Shown here: piece by piece, positions 25,652 to 33,939 of the stretch
Position numbering within the stretch: the first letter of the stretch is position 1
Layout: each line of letters starts with the position of its first letter
NCBI RefSeq assembly: GCF_001687105.1
Contig: NZ_CP014596.1
Span: forward strand, 1,177,001 to 1,241,000
Reading direction: 5' to 3'
From: Salipiger sp. CCB-MM3
GTDB taxonomy: Bacteria; Pseudomonadota; Alphaproteobacteria; Rhodobacterales; Rhodobacteraceae
Length of the DNA: 64,000 nucleotides
Notes under the pieces: model-generated
Told to the model about the DNA's origin: nothing
Databases searched by the model: none
What the model saw: only the letters and a program-made list of their open reading frames with translations
Made by a program: the position numbers and the translations under genes

Positions 25652-25670
25652 CCATTAGTTATGCTAATGG
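25652..25670. promoter_or_regulatory. LysR-type operator candidate
   Basis: CCATTAG (25652-25658) and CTAATGG (25664-25670) form a perfect 7-bp inverted repeat around TTATG and contain a T-N11-A LysR box. It overlaps the ribosome-binding region of the LysR gene at 25679 and lies in the 103-bp divergent region, as expected for an autoregulated LysR protein that also drives the reverse operon. Confidence 0.6.
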
Positions 25671-25678
25671 AGTGATGC

Positions 25679-26527
25679 ATGCCCCGCGCCTTGCCCCCGG
25701 TCGGCTGGTTCCGCGCCTTCGAGGCGTCGGCCCGGCACCTCAGTTTCACCGCCGCCGCCGAGGAAATCGGCATGACGCAATCGGCTGTGAGCCAGCAGAT
25801 CAAAGCGCTCGAGACCCGCCTCGGCGCGCCGCTCTTCACCCGCAAGCCGCGCGGGCTGGCGCTTACCGACGCCGGGCGCAAGCTGATGCCGCAGGTGGGC
25901 TCGGCGCTCGAGATGCTGCAAACCGCGACGCTGGCCTTCGACGTGGCTCCCGAGGAAGAGCTGCTGACCGTCGCCAGTTCGGTGAGCATGGCGCATTGGG
26001 TGATCGCGCCGCATCTGGCCGACTTCCAGCGCCGCCATCCGACCATCCGCATCCGCTTTGTCAGCGCCATCTGGCCCGATGATTTCCAAAGCGCCATGGC
26101 GGATGTGGAGATCCGTTTCGGCTCGCAGCGGCAGGTCGGGCAAAGCGCGCTGCCGCTGGAGCCGAGCGAGTTGATGGCGCTGAAGTCGCCGGCGCTGACA
26201 GGCCCTCTGGAGGCGCTGCCGCTGATCGAGTCGGTCGGCACCTCGGTGGGCTGGGACGCGTTCGGCGCGGCGCATGGGCTGAGCGATCTGCGCCCCAGTC
26301 ATTACGTCGATTCCTATGGCATGGCGCTGCAGCTTGCGGTGGGCGGGGCCGGGGTGGCGCTGGTCAGCGCGCTCTTGGGGCGCGACGCGCTCAGCTCGGG
26401 GCAATTGGTGCCCGCGCACGCCGGGACGATCGCCGCACGCGAGGGCTATTTCATCGCGGTGCGCGAACAGGTGCCCGCAGCGCGGACCTTCGGTGCATGG
26501 CTGAAGGCGCGGATGGCAGAGGGCTGA
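25679..26527 (+). CDS. LysR family transcriptional regulator (GcvA-like)
   Basis: The 282-residue protein starts MPRALPPVGWFRAFEASARHLSFTAAAEEIGMTQSAVSQQIKALETRLGAPLF, a standard N-terminal winged helix-turn-helix of the GcvA/TrpI branch. The substrate-binding domain follows from about residue 90. It is divergent from the AA_synth-hydrolase-LLM-ALDH operon with a LysR-box palindrome between them, so it is most likely that operon's regulator. An ATG at 25675 is out of frame. Confidence 0.9.
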   Translation: MPRALPPVGWFRAFEASARHLSFTAAAEEIGMTQSAVSQQIKALETRLGAPLFTRKPRGLALTDAGRKLMPQVGSALEMLQTATLAFDVAPEEELLTVASSVSMAHWVIAPHLADFQRRHPTIRIRFVSAIWPDDFQSAMADVEIRFGSQRQVGQSALPLEPSELMALKSPALTGPLEALPLIESVGTSVGWDAFGAAHGLSDLRPSHYVDSYGMALQLAVGGAGVALVSALLGRDALSSGQLVPAHAGTIAAREGYFIAVREQVPAARTFGAWLKARMAEG

Positions 26528-26590
26528 GCATTCCGTCTGCGCCGTTCAGACACAGCCGCCTCGCTGGGCCTCGGCGTGTGCACGAAGGCA

Positions 26591-26622
26591 CCGCCGGGTG
26601 TTCTTCTCAGGGCAACACGGCG
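26591..26622 (+). other. imperfect stem-loop upstream of the serine acetyltransferase gene
   Basis: CCGCCGGGTGTT and AACACGGCGG can pair with one bulge around a loop containing CTCAGGGC. The inverted repeat at 30448-30472 has a similar loop (CTCAGG). It could be a leader hairpin. No known riboswitch consensus is recognised. Confidence 0.3.
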
Positions 26623-26699
26623 GAGGCAATTCTGCTCTTGTGCGCAGCACCCTCCTCGGGGCAGCTTTGCGCCAGCCACCGAGACCCGCGCGAGGCCCC

Positions 26700-27482
26700 A
26701 TGACCGCAAATCCCCTGCAGACCTCCCTTCTGCCCGAAACCCGAAACCTGCTTGCCGCCGAGCCGGGCCTGTCGGTGCTGCTGGGGATCGAGGCGGGAGA
26801 GGTGACCGATCTGCCCGAACTGATGGCCGCCGCGCTTGCAGCCTGCTTGCCCGAGGGCATGGCGCGGGCATGGCTGCGCGGGCTGGCGGTGGAGCTGTTT
26901 CGCCATGACGCAGAGCTGTTGGAGACCGCGCTTGACGATCTGCTGGTCACCACCGCGCGTGACGCTCAGCCCGGCGGCGCGCCGCGGGTGCTGCTCTTTG
27001 CCAATGGCTATCACGCGCTGCTGTCCTACCGGGTGAGCCGGGCGCTCTGGCTGGCCGGGCGCGAGGAGCTGGCGCTGGCGGTGAAAGGTCAGTTCACCCG
27101 CGCGCTCTCGGTCGAGATCTGGCCGCAGGCCGACATCGGGCGCGGCGTGTGGTTCGATCACGGCATCGGGCTGGTGATCGGCCAGACGGCGGTGATCGAA
27201 GAGGACGTGAGTCTCTGGCACGGGGTCACGCTGGGCTCGAATTTTGTCGACATGGGCGAGGGGCGACACCCCAAGCTGCGCCGCGGCGCGGTGGTCGGGG
27301 CGGGTGCGCTGATCCTCGGGCCGGTCGAGGTAGGGGCCGGGGCGACCGTGGCCGCCGGGGCAATCGTGACCAAGGATGTGCCGCCCGGCCATGTGGTCAC
27401 CGGCCCGCGCGGCACCGACCGCGGCGCCGGGCGTTTCGCGGGGTTCGTGCCGCTGGCACAGCTGAAAGGGGATGCGGAATGA
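26700..27482 (+). CDS. serine O-acetyltransferase-like hexapeptide transferase
   Basis: From ATG 26700 the 260-residue protein has an N-terminal helical domain ('HALLSYRVSRALWLAGREELALAVKGQFTRALSVEIWPQADIG') and a C-terminal left-handed beta-helix with CysE motifs ('IGRGVWFDHGIGLVIGQTAVIEEDVSLWHGVTLGS...GDMGEGRHPKLRRGAVVGAGALILGPVEVGAGATVAAGAIVTKDVPP'). CysE makes O-acetylserine from serine and acetyl-CoA. The order matches, but this gene sits with a glyoxalase-like gene and a deacylase and not with cysteine genes. It may be a paralogue acting on another hydroxy compound. It overlaps the next gene by 4 bases. Confidence 0.78.
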   Translation: MTANPLQTSLLPETRNLLAAEPGLSVLLGIEAGEVTDLPELMAAALAACLPEGMARAWLRGLAVELFRHDAELLETALDDLLVTTARDAQPGGAPRVLLFANGYHALLSYRVSRALWLAGREELALAVKGQFTRALSVEIWPQADIGRGVWFDHGIGLVIGQTAVIEEDVSLWHGVTLGSNFVDMGEGRHPKLRRGAVVGAGALILGPVEVGAGATVAAGAIVTKDVPPGHVVTGPRGTDRGAGRFAGFVPLAQLKGDAE

Positions 27483-28375
27483 GCTCTCTGGGGATCGACC
27501 ACCCGCTGGTCTGCGTGCGCGATCTGGCCAAGACCCGCGAGACTTACCTGTCGCTCGGTTTCCTGATGAAGCCGCCGGGGATGCACCCTTGGGGGACGTC
27601 GACGGCGCTGGTGATCTTCCGCAACCAGTTGCTGGAACTGGTGGGGATCGGTGACGAGAGTCTGCTGGACGGCTACTCGGCCGGAGAGTTCCGCTTTGGC
27701 CGCCACGTGCAGCAGGGGCTGGGCGAACGCGAGGGCGTGCCGCTCTCGGCGCTCAACTCAAGCGATGCGGCGGCGGATGAGGCGGCGGTGGTGGCGCGCG
27801 GCGGGACATGCGCGGGCACCATCGAGTTCGGGCGCGACGTGGTGCGCGACGATGGCACGCCCGACCGCACAGCGACCACGCTGAAGATCTTCACCCGGTC
27901 CGGCCTGCCGCGCCTGACGATGTTTGCCTGTCAGCAGCACCGCCGCGATCTCATCGAGTTTCCCAAGTGGATGGACCACCCCAACGGCGCGCATGGGTTC
28001 GTCTCGGCCACCATCCTCGCCGCGCCAGCGGATCAGCCCGCGGTGCGCGACTGGCTGACCACGCTGCACGGCCCCGAGGCGCTGCGCGACACCGGCTGGG
28101 GGTTCGAGGTGGCCACCGGCAAGGGCCTTTGGCGCGTGGTCAGCCGCGATGCCGCGCGGGTGCTCTTTGGCCCGCTGCCCGAGGCGCTGGCACCGGATGG
28201 CGCGCCCTCGGTGATCTCGCTCGACCTCGGCTGTTCTTCACTGGACCGCGTCCGCCCCTACCTCGACCGTGGCGATTTCGCCTATCGCGAGGTTGCGGGC
28301 GCGCTTGTCCTGACCGACGTCGCCCGGCTGGGCGGCATCCTTCTCACATTTCAGGAGGCGCCCGAGGCGCCCTAA
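27479..28375 (+). CDS. VOC family protein (glyoxalase_3-like)
   Basis: The ATGA overlap with the preceding stop sets the start, giving 298 residues. The N-terminus 'LGIDHPLVCVRDLAKTRETYLSLGFLMKPPGMHPWGTSTALVIFRNQLLELVGI' is a vicinal-oxygen-chelate beta-alpha-beta module with the first metal His. A second, weaker module begins near residue 165 ('HPNGAHGFVSATILA'). The arrangement fits the glyoxalase-like PF13468 group. The family covers lyases, dioxygenases and isomerases, and no specific reaction can be assigned. It is in one forward unit with the acetyltransferase and the amidohydrolase 9 bases downstream. Confidence 0.78.
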   Translation: MSSLGIDHPLVCVRDLAKTRETYLSLGFLMKPPGMHPWGTSTALVIFRNQLLELVGIGDESLLDGYSAGEFRFGRHVQQGLGEREGVPLSALNSSDAAADEAAVVARGGTCAGTIEFGRDVVRDDGTPDRTATTLKIFTRSGLPRLTMFACQQHRRDLIEFPKWMDHPNGAHGFVSATILAAPADQPAVRDWLTTLHGPEALRDTGWGFEVATGKGLWRVVSRDAARVLFGPLPEALAPDGAPSVISLDLGCSSLDRVRPYLDRGDFAYREVAGALVLTDVARLGGILLTFQEAPEAP

Positions 28376-28384
28376 GGAGACCGC

Positions 28385-29524
28385 ATGTTCGACACCGACC
28401 ATATCGAAGAGGCCATCGGCTGGCGTCACGATCTGCACCGCCACCCCGAGCTTGGCTTCGAAGAGCACCGCACCTCCGAGATGATCGCCGGGCTGCTGAC
28501 CGGCTGGGGCTGGCGGGTGCATCGCGGGCTCGCAGGCACCGGCGTGGTCGCGCAAATGGGGCAGGGCGCGCCGGTGATCGGCCTGCGCGCCGATATCGAC
28601 GCACTACCCATCGAGGAAGCGACCGGCGCGGCCTATGCCTCGACCGTGCCCGGCAAGATGCACGCCTGCGGCCACGACGGTCACACCGCGATGCTGCTGC
28701 TCGCCGCGCGCAAGATCGCCGAAGAGGGCGTGGAGCAGGGCACCGTGACGCTGATCTTTCAGCCCGCCGAGGAAAGCGAAGGCGGCGCGCGGGTGATGAT
28801 CGAGGACGGGCTGCTCAAGCAGTTCCCGCTCGACAAGGTGTTCGGCATTCACAATTGGCCGGGGCTGGCGCCGGGGCGCTTCGTGGCGCGTGACGACAAG
28901 ATGATGGCGGCGTTTTCGGTCTTCGACATCGAGATCCGTGGCAAGGGCGGCCATGGCGCCATGCCAGAGCAATCCGACGGGGTGATCGCCGCCGCCGGGC
29001 GCACCGCCGCCGCGCTGCAGGAGATCCCGGCCCGCGCGCTCTCGCCGCTGGAGCCGGGGGTGGTGTCGGTGACGCAGATCCACAGCGGCTCGGCCTACAA
29101 CGTCTGCCCCGACCGCGCGGTGTTGAGCGGCACCTGCCGCTGGTTCGGTGCCGAAGCGGGTGACATCATCGAAGAGCGGCTGCGCCGCATCGCGGACTCC
29201 GAGGCGGCGGCGCAGGGCTGCACCGCCAATGTCGACTACCAGCGCCGCTACCCGGCCACGCTCAACAGCGCGCCCGAAGCCACGCTGGCGCGCGAGGTTG
29301 CGGCTGAGATGGGGCTCGACACCACCATGGTCGGCCCGAGCATGGCCTCCGAAGATTTCGCCTTCATGCTGAACGAGGTGCCGGGCGCCTACCTCTGGCT
29401 CGGTGCTGCGCGCGAGGGTGAGAACCCCGGCCTGCATTCGGCCAAGTTCGACTTCAACGACGCGGTGCTGCCCGCCGGGGCGGAATACTGGGTGCGGCTC
29501 GCCCGCCGCGCCACCGCCGGGTAA
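28385..29524 (+). CDS. M20D family amidohydrolase (hippurate hydrolase-like)
   Basis: The 379-residue protein carries the M20D hallmarks: 'WRHDLHRHPELGFEEHRTSEMIAGLL', 'LRADIDALPIEEATG', the metal-ligand string 'GKMHACGHDGHTAMLL' and 'LIFQPAEESEGGARVMIEDGLL', then 'HGAMPEQSDGVIAAAGRTAAALQEI' in the lid domain and 'MASEDFAFMLNEVPGAY' near the end. These enzymes remove acyl groups from N-acyl amino acids in the cytoplasm. An AAGGAGA site precedes the ATG. The LysR gene starts 10 bases after its stop. Confidence 0.92.
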   Translation: MFDTDHIEEAIGWRHDLHRHPELGFEEHRTSEMIAGLLTGWGWRVHRGLAGTGVVAQMGQGAPVIGLRADIDALPIEEATGAAYASTVPGKMHACGHDGHTAMLLLAARKIAEEGVEQGTVTLIFQPAEESEGGARVMIEDGLLKQFPLDKVFGIHNWPGLAPGRFVARDDKMMAAFSVFDIEIRGKGGHGAMPEQSDGVIAAAGRTAAALQEIPARALSPLEPGVVSVTQIHSGSAYNVCPDRAVLSGTCRWFGAEAGDIIEERLRRIADSEAAAQGCTANVDYQRRYPATLNSAPEATLAREVAAEMGLDTTMVGPSMASEDFAFMLNEVPGAYLWLGAAREGENPGLHSAKFDFNDAVLPAGAEYWVRLARRATAG

Positions 29525-29534
29525 GGCCGCGCCG

Positions 29535-30443
29535 ATGGACGCCTTCGACAGCCGCTTCCTGCGCGAGTTCCTCGCGGTCGCGCAGGAGGGGTCGATCCGC
29601 CGCGCGGCGGAGCGGCTGAACGTCGTGCCCTCGGCGATCTCGCGCAAGATCGCCGACGCCGAGACGCGGCTGGGGGTGAGCCTCTTCGAGCGCAGTTCGA
29701 AAGGCGTCACGGTGACCGAGGCTGGCGAGCTCCTGCGTGAACACGCGCTGCACCTGCAGGACGAGCAGACCTTTCTGCTCGACCAGATCGGGCGCTACCG
29801 CGACGGGCGCAGCCAGACCGTGCGGATCGCGCTTGGCGAGGGGTTCACCGCCGATCTCATGGAGAACGGCCTGTCGGACCTCAGCCGCCTGCAGCCGCAG
29901 ATCCGCTTCAGCATCGACCACGCGGGCACCGATGAGTTGCAACGTCGGGTGATCGAGGGCGAGGCGGACATCGGCATTGCCTACAACCCGCTGGTGACCG
30001 AGGCGACGCGCTCTGTCGCCGTCGGGCGGCAGCCGCTCTGCGCGGTGGTGCCCAGAAATTCACCATTGGCCGCGCGCAAGAGCGTCTCGCTTGCCGAGGT
30101 GCTGGAGCAGCCGGTGGCCATGCTCGACGCCCGCCACGCCATTCGCCACCTCGTCGGGCAGGTGGCCGCCGACCGGGGGCTGGCGCTGCGGGTGCATGTG
30201 GAAACCGCCTCGATCGCGCTGTTGATCCGCTACGTCAGTGCAGGCATGGGCGTGACCTTTCTGCCCCGGTTTTCCGCGTCGATTCAGGCGGATCGCGGCG
30301 ATTTGGCGGTGATCGACCTCGACGAGCCATCGCTGCATCAGGTCAGCACGCATCTTCTGGTGCGCGCCCGGCGGCGCTTGCCGAAATCGGTGGAACTGGT
30401 GGCGAGCTTCCTGTCTGACCGGATGGTGGCCTTCCGCGCCTGA
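29535..30443 (+). CDS. LysR family transcriptional regulator
   Basis: ATG 29535 gives 302 residues with an N-terminal helix-turn-helix ('SRFLREFLAVAQEGSIRRAAERLNVVPSAISRKIADAETRLGVSLFERSSKGVTVTEAGELL') and an effector domain from about residue 90. Being on the same strand and directly after the amidohydrolase, it may regulate both the upstream metabolic genes and the dehydrogenase/transporter genes that follow. The next gene begins 128 bases later, after an inverted repeat. Confidence 0.9.
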   Translation: MDAFDSRFLREFLAVAQEGSIRRAAERLNVVPSAISRKIADAETRLGVSLFERSSKGVTVTEAGELLREHALHLQDEQTFLLDQIGRYRDGRSQTVRIALGEGFTADLMENGLSDLSRLQPQIRFSIDHAGTDELQRRVIEGEADIGIAYNPLVTEATRSVAVGRQPLCAVVPRNSPLAARKSVSLAEVLEQPVAMLDARHAIRHLVGQVAADRGLALRVHVETASIALLIRYVSAGMGVTFLPRFSASIQADRGDLAVIDLDEPSLHQVSTHLLVRARRRLPKSVELVASFLSDRMVAFRA

Positions 30444-30447
30444 GCCC

Positions 30448-30472
30448 TCGCGTTGCTCTCAGGGCAACGCGA
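30448..30472. other. perfect 9-bp inverted repeat after the LysR gene
   Basis: TCGCGTTGC (30448-30456) and GCAACGCGA (30464-30472) are perfectly complementary around TCTCAGG. No T tract follows, so it may be an operator for the downstream dehydrogenase operon or a weak terminator. Confidence 0.45.
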
Positions 30473-30571
30473 TGTGCTTGATCCAAGTCTTCCAGAGAAC
30501 GCTTTCGCTCCTGATAGTTTTCCGAAGCACCGGCCCAAAGGGGCTGGCAACGGACAACGACAGGAGATCAC

Positions 30572-31483
30572 ATGGCAGCACAGACAGGCAAACAAGCCGG
30601 GGTGATCGGCCTAGGGGCGATGGGCTTTGGCATGGCGTCGAGCCTCGTGCGGGCAGGCTTTGACGTTTCGGGCTATGACCCCGCTCCGGCGGCTCAGGAG
30701 CGCGCCCGCGAGGCGGGCATCGCGCCCAAGGCCAGCCCCGAAGAGGTTTTTGCGACGGCGGATGTGGTCGTGCTCTCGCTGCCTACGGCGGCGCATGTCG
30801 AGGCAGTGATCGCGGCTGCAGGCGGCGCGGGACTGCTCGAAAAGGGCGCGGCCCCCAAGGTGATCATCGACACCTCGACCTCCGAGGCGGAGGTCAGCCG
30901 CAAGCTCGCGGCGATGCTGGCGCCCGAGGGGCACGGCTTTCTTGACGCGCCGGTCAGCGGCGGGCCTGCGGGCGCGGCGGCGGGGCAGCTTTCGGTGATG
31001 CTCGGCGGCGACGAGGTCTGGGTGGCCGAAGCGATGCCCGCGCTCGAGGCGATGGCGGGCAAGATCCTCCATGTCGGCCCCAGCGGCGCGGGCAATGTCG
31101 CCAAGCTGGTCAACAACATGCTGGTCGCGAGCCACATGGTCACCACGCTCGAGGCGCTGCGGCTGGCCGAGGCGGCGGGCGTTGGCGCAGAGGACGCGCT
31201 GCGGGTGATCAACTCGGCCACCGGGCGCAGCGCGCTGTCGGAGATTCATTTCCCCAACTGGGTGCTGCCGCGCAGCTTCGACAGCGGCTTCAGCACCGGG
31301 CTGATGCGCAAGGACGTGCGGCTGGCCCGCGAACTGGCCGAGCGCAGCGGGGTCGCCATGCCGGTCGCCGATCTGGTGGCGGACCTTTGGGCCGAGGAGA
31401 ACTCGGGGCTGACCGACGGCGATGATTTCATGCATATGGGCGATCCCGCGGTGGACCGCCTGACCCAGAAGGAGAAGATGTGA
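30572..31483 (+). CDS. NAD(P)-dependent beta-hydroxyacid dehydrogenase (HIBADH / threonate dehydrogenase type)
   Basis: The 303-residue enzyme begins with a dinucleotide fold ('VIGLGAMGFGMASSLVRAGFDVSGYDPAP'). It carries the family substrate motif 'FLDAPVSGGPAGAAAGQLSVMLGG' and the catalytic Lys in 'GNVAKLVNNMLVASHM'. The family oxidises 3-hydroxyisobutyrate, tartronate semialdehyde or four-carbon sugar acids. The GxGAMGxGxA pattern resembles L-threonate dehydrogenases, but I would not name the substrate. It shares one base with the aldehyde dehydrogenase start, so the pair is coupled: alcohol to aldehyde, then to acid. Confidence 0.87.
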   Translation: MAAQTGKQAGVIGLGAMGFGMASSLVRAGFDVSGYDPAPAAQERAREAGIAPKASPEEVFATADVVVLSLPTAAHVEAVIAAAGGAGLLEKGAAPKVIIDTSTSEAEVSRKLAAMLAPEGHGFLDAPVSGGPAGAAAGQLSVMLGGDEVWVAEAMPALEAMAGKILHVGPSGAGNVAKLVNNMLVASHMVTTLEALRLAEAAGVGAEDALRVINSATGRSALSEIHFPNWVLPRSFDSGFSTGLMRKDVRLARELAERSGVAMPVADLVADLWAEENSGLTDGDDFMHMGDPAVDRLTQKEKM

Positions 31484-33018
31484 TGGCCAAAGACATGGTC
31501 GATACCGCGGCCCGCGTGGCCGAGCTGCTGAAGGGTCTCACCGGCTCGTCCGAAGTGCAATCTTATGTGGGCGGCGCGCTGGTGCCGGGCACCGGGCACG
31601 CGCTTGAGCTGACCGACCCTGCGACCGGCGAAGTCTTCGCCCGTTATAAGGACGCCGGGGCGGATGTGGTGGCGCAGGCCGCCGAGGCCGCGACGCGCGC
31701 GCAGAAGGAATGGTTCGCCAAGACTGCGTCTGAGCGCGGGCGCATCATGTTCGAGATCGGTCGTCAATTGCGCGCCAATGCCGCCGCGCTGTCGGAGCTT
31801 GAGGCGCTGTCCTCGGGCCGTCCGATCCGCGACACCACCGGCGAGCCCGCGCGTATGGCCGAGATGTTCGAATATTACGCGGGCTGGTGCGACAAGATCA
31901 CCGGCGACGTGATCCCGGTGCCGTCGACCCATCTCAACTACACCCGGCACGAGCCGCTCGGGGTGGTCAGCCAGATCACGCCGTGGAACGCGCCGCTCTT
32001 CACCTGCTGCTGGCAGGTCGCCCCGGCGATCTGCGCGGGCAACGGCGTGATGATCAAACCTTCGGAACTGACGCCGCTGTCGTCCATCGTGGTCGGCATC
32101 CTGTGCGAGAAGGCGGGCGCGCCCAAAGGCCTCGTCAATGTCATCGCAGGCGACGGGCCGGGCTCGGGGCAGGCGATGATCGAGAACGAGGCGACGGCGC
32201 TGGTGGTCTTTGTCGGATCCGCCGAGGCGGGCTCCAAGATCGCAGGCGCGGCGGCCAAGCGGCTGGTGCCCTCGGTGCTGGAACTGGGCGGCAAATCGGC
32301 CAACATCGTCTTTGGCGATGCAGACATCGACCGTGCCGTGGTAGGCGCTCAGGCGGCGATCTTTGCCTCCTGCGGTCAAAGCTGCGTGGCGGGCTCGCGC
32401 TTGCTAGTGCACCGGTCCGTGCACGCGCAAATGGTTGAAAAGCTGAGCGTTGCGGCTGGCAATATTCCCGTCGGCGCGCCGATGGATCCGGCGACGCAGA
32501 TCGGCCCGGTGAACAACCAGCGGCAATGGTCGAAGATCGACGAGATGGTGCGCGAGGCGGCGGCGCAGGGTGCCGAGATCACCAGCGGCGGTGCCAAGCC
32601 CGCGGCGCTGGCGGCCAGCGGCGGTTACTTCTTTGCGCCGACCGTCGTCGATCAGGTGACCCCGCAGATGACCATCGCCAACGAGGAAGTCTTTGGCCCG
32701 GTGGTTTCTGTGCTGCCCTTTGACACCGAGGAAGAGGCCATCGCTCTGGCCAATGCCACGCCTTATGGCCTTGCCGGTGCTGTCTGGACGCAGGACGTGG
32801 GCCGGGCGCATCGCATGGCGGCGCAGGTCCGGGCGGGCACCTTCTGGGTCAACAGCTACAAGACGATCAACGTCATGTCGCCCTTTGGCGGTTTCGGGCG
32901 CTCGGGCTATGGCCGCTCGTCGGGCCGCGAGGCGCTGGCCGCCTACACGCAGACCAAATCCGTTTGGGTCGAGACCGCTGAAAACCCCGCGCAGGGCTTT
33001 GGCTACGCGCCGGGCTGA
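31483..33018 (+). CDS. NAD(P)-dependent aldehyde dehydrogenase
   Basis: ATG 31483 shares its A with the preceding stop, and GGAGAAG lies 5 bases upstream. The 511 residues contain 'QITPWNAPLFTCCWQVAPAICAGNGVMIKPSELTPL', 'FVGSAEAGSKIAGAAAKRLVPSVLELGGKSANIVFGDADID' and the nucleophile Cys in 'SCGQSCVAGSRL'. It belongs to the same broad family as the enzyme at 21636-23114 but is longer by about 20 N-terminal residues and clearly distinct. It probably oxidises the product of the upstream dehydrogenase. A hairpin separates it from the membrane-protein pair. Confidence 0.9.
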   Translation: MAKDMVDTAARVAELLKGLTGSSEVQSYVGGALVPGTGHALELTDPATGEVFARYKDAGADVVAQAAEAATRAQKEWFAKTASERGRIMFEIGRQLRANAAALSELEALSSGRPIRDTTGEPARMAEMFEYYAGWCDKITGDVIPVPSTHLNYTRHEPLGVVSQITPWNAPLFTCCWQVAPAICAGNGVMIKPSELTPLSSIVVGILCEKAGAPKGLVNVIAGDGPGSGQAMIENEATALVVFVGSAEAGSKIAGAAAKRLVPSVLELGGKSANIVFGDADIDRAVVGAQAAIFASCGQSCVAGSRLLVHRSVHAQMVEKLSVAAGNIPVGAPMDPATQIGPVNNQRQWSKIDEMVREAAAQGAEITSGGAKPAALAASGGYFFAPTVVDQVTPQMTIANEEVFGPVVSVLPFDTEEEAIALANATPYGLAGAVWTQDVGRAHRMAAQVRAGTFWVNSYKTINVMSPFGGFGRSGYGRSSGREALAAYTQTKSVWVETAENPAQGFGYAPG

Positions 33019-33049
33019 ACCCGAGCGTTTGCCCTTCAACTTTTGCCGC

Positions 33050-33071
33050 GGACCGGGTAGGCGCCCGGTCC
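33050..33071. other. hairpin between aldehyde dehydrogenase and membrane-protein genes
   Basis: GGACCGGG (33050-33057) pairs with CCCGGTCC (33064-33071) over a 6-base loop. No T run follows. It may set the ratio of enzyme to transporter mRNA. Confidence 0.5.
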
Positions 33072-33120
33072 CGGCCAATGCGTCACCCCGAATGGGGGGC
33101 GTCAACAGAGAGGTCCCCTC

Positions 33121-33936
33121 ATGCCAATCAAAGACATTCTTCTGGACTGGCGGCTGCATGTCAGCGTGCTGGTCATCACCGTGATCGCCGAGTTGATTGG
33201 GGTCATCGCCGTGCCCATCGGCATCGGCTCGATCCTGCTTCTGCCGCTGCTTTACGCCTTTGTGCTGGGGCTGCTGATCAACCCCAACGTCATTTCGGGC
33301 GCGCGGGCGCTGATCCGCGACCGGCAGGTGCATGCCGCCTCGCCGCTGATCGTCATCGCGATCATGCCCTTCATCGCCAAGTTCGGCACGATCATCGGCC
33401 CGTCGATGGACAAGATCATCGCCGCCGGTCCCGCGCTCGTGCTGCAGGAATTGGGCAACCTCGGCACCATCGTGCTGGCCTTCCCGGTTGCGGTGCTGGT
33501 GCTGCGCATGGGCCGCGAGGCGATCGGTGCCTGCTTCTCGGTGGCGCGCGAGCCCAACATCGCGATCATCGCCGACAAATACGGGCTCAAGAGCCAAGAG
33601 GGCGCGGGCGTGATGGGCGTCTATGTGATCGGCACGCTTTTCGGCACCTTCATCTTTGCCATTCTCGCCTCGATCCTCGCCACCTCGGGGGCGTTCTCGA
33701 TCGAAGCGCTGGCCATGGCCTGCGGCATCGGCTCGGGCAGCATGATGGCGGCCTGCTCGGGCGCGCTGGTGCATGCGGTGCCGGATATGGAAGAGCAGAT
33801 CCTCGCGCTCGCTGGTGCGTCGAACGTGCTGACCTATGCCACCGGTCTTTACCTCTGCGTCTTCGTGGCGCTGCCGCTGACCGAGAAACTCTATGACCTG
33901 CTGGGCCGCAAAGAGCCCACCAAAGCCGGAGCCTGA
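33121..33936 (+). CDS. DUF3100-like multi-pass membrane protein
   Basis: The 271-residue protein has about seven hydrophobic helices, a short cytoplasmic start (MPIKDILLDWRLH) and glycine-rich breaks that look functional: 'MPFIAKFGTIIGPSMDKI', 'GAGVMGVYVIGTLFGTFIF' and 'ACGIGSGSMMAACSGALVHAVPD'. I assign it to DUF3100 from memory of the family pattern. No function has been established. The paired half-helix breaks (GSGSMMAACSG) resemble ion/solute transporter re-entrant loops. It lies after the dehydrogenases and before a small membrane partner 3 bases downstream. Confidence 0.62.
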   Translation: MPIKDILLDWRLHVSVLVITVIAELIGVIAVPIGIGSILLLPLLYAFVLGLLINPNVISGARALIRDRQVHAASPLIVIAIMPFIAKFGTIIGPSMDKIIAAGPALVLQELGNLGTIVLAFPVAVLVLRMGREAIGACFSVAREPNIAIIADKYGLKSQEGAGVMGVYVIGTLFGTFIFAILASILATSGAFSIEALAMACGIGSGSMMAACSGALVHAVPDMEEQILALAGASNVLTYATGLYLCVFVALPLTEKLYDLLGRKEPTKAGA

Positions 33937-33939
33937 GCC

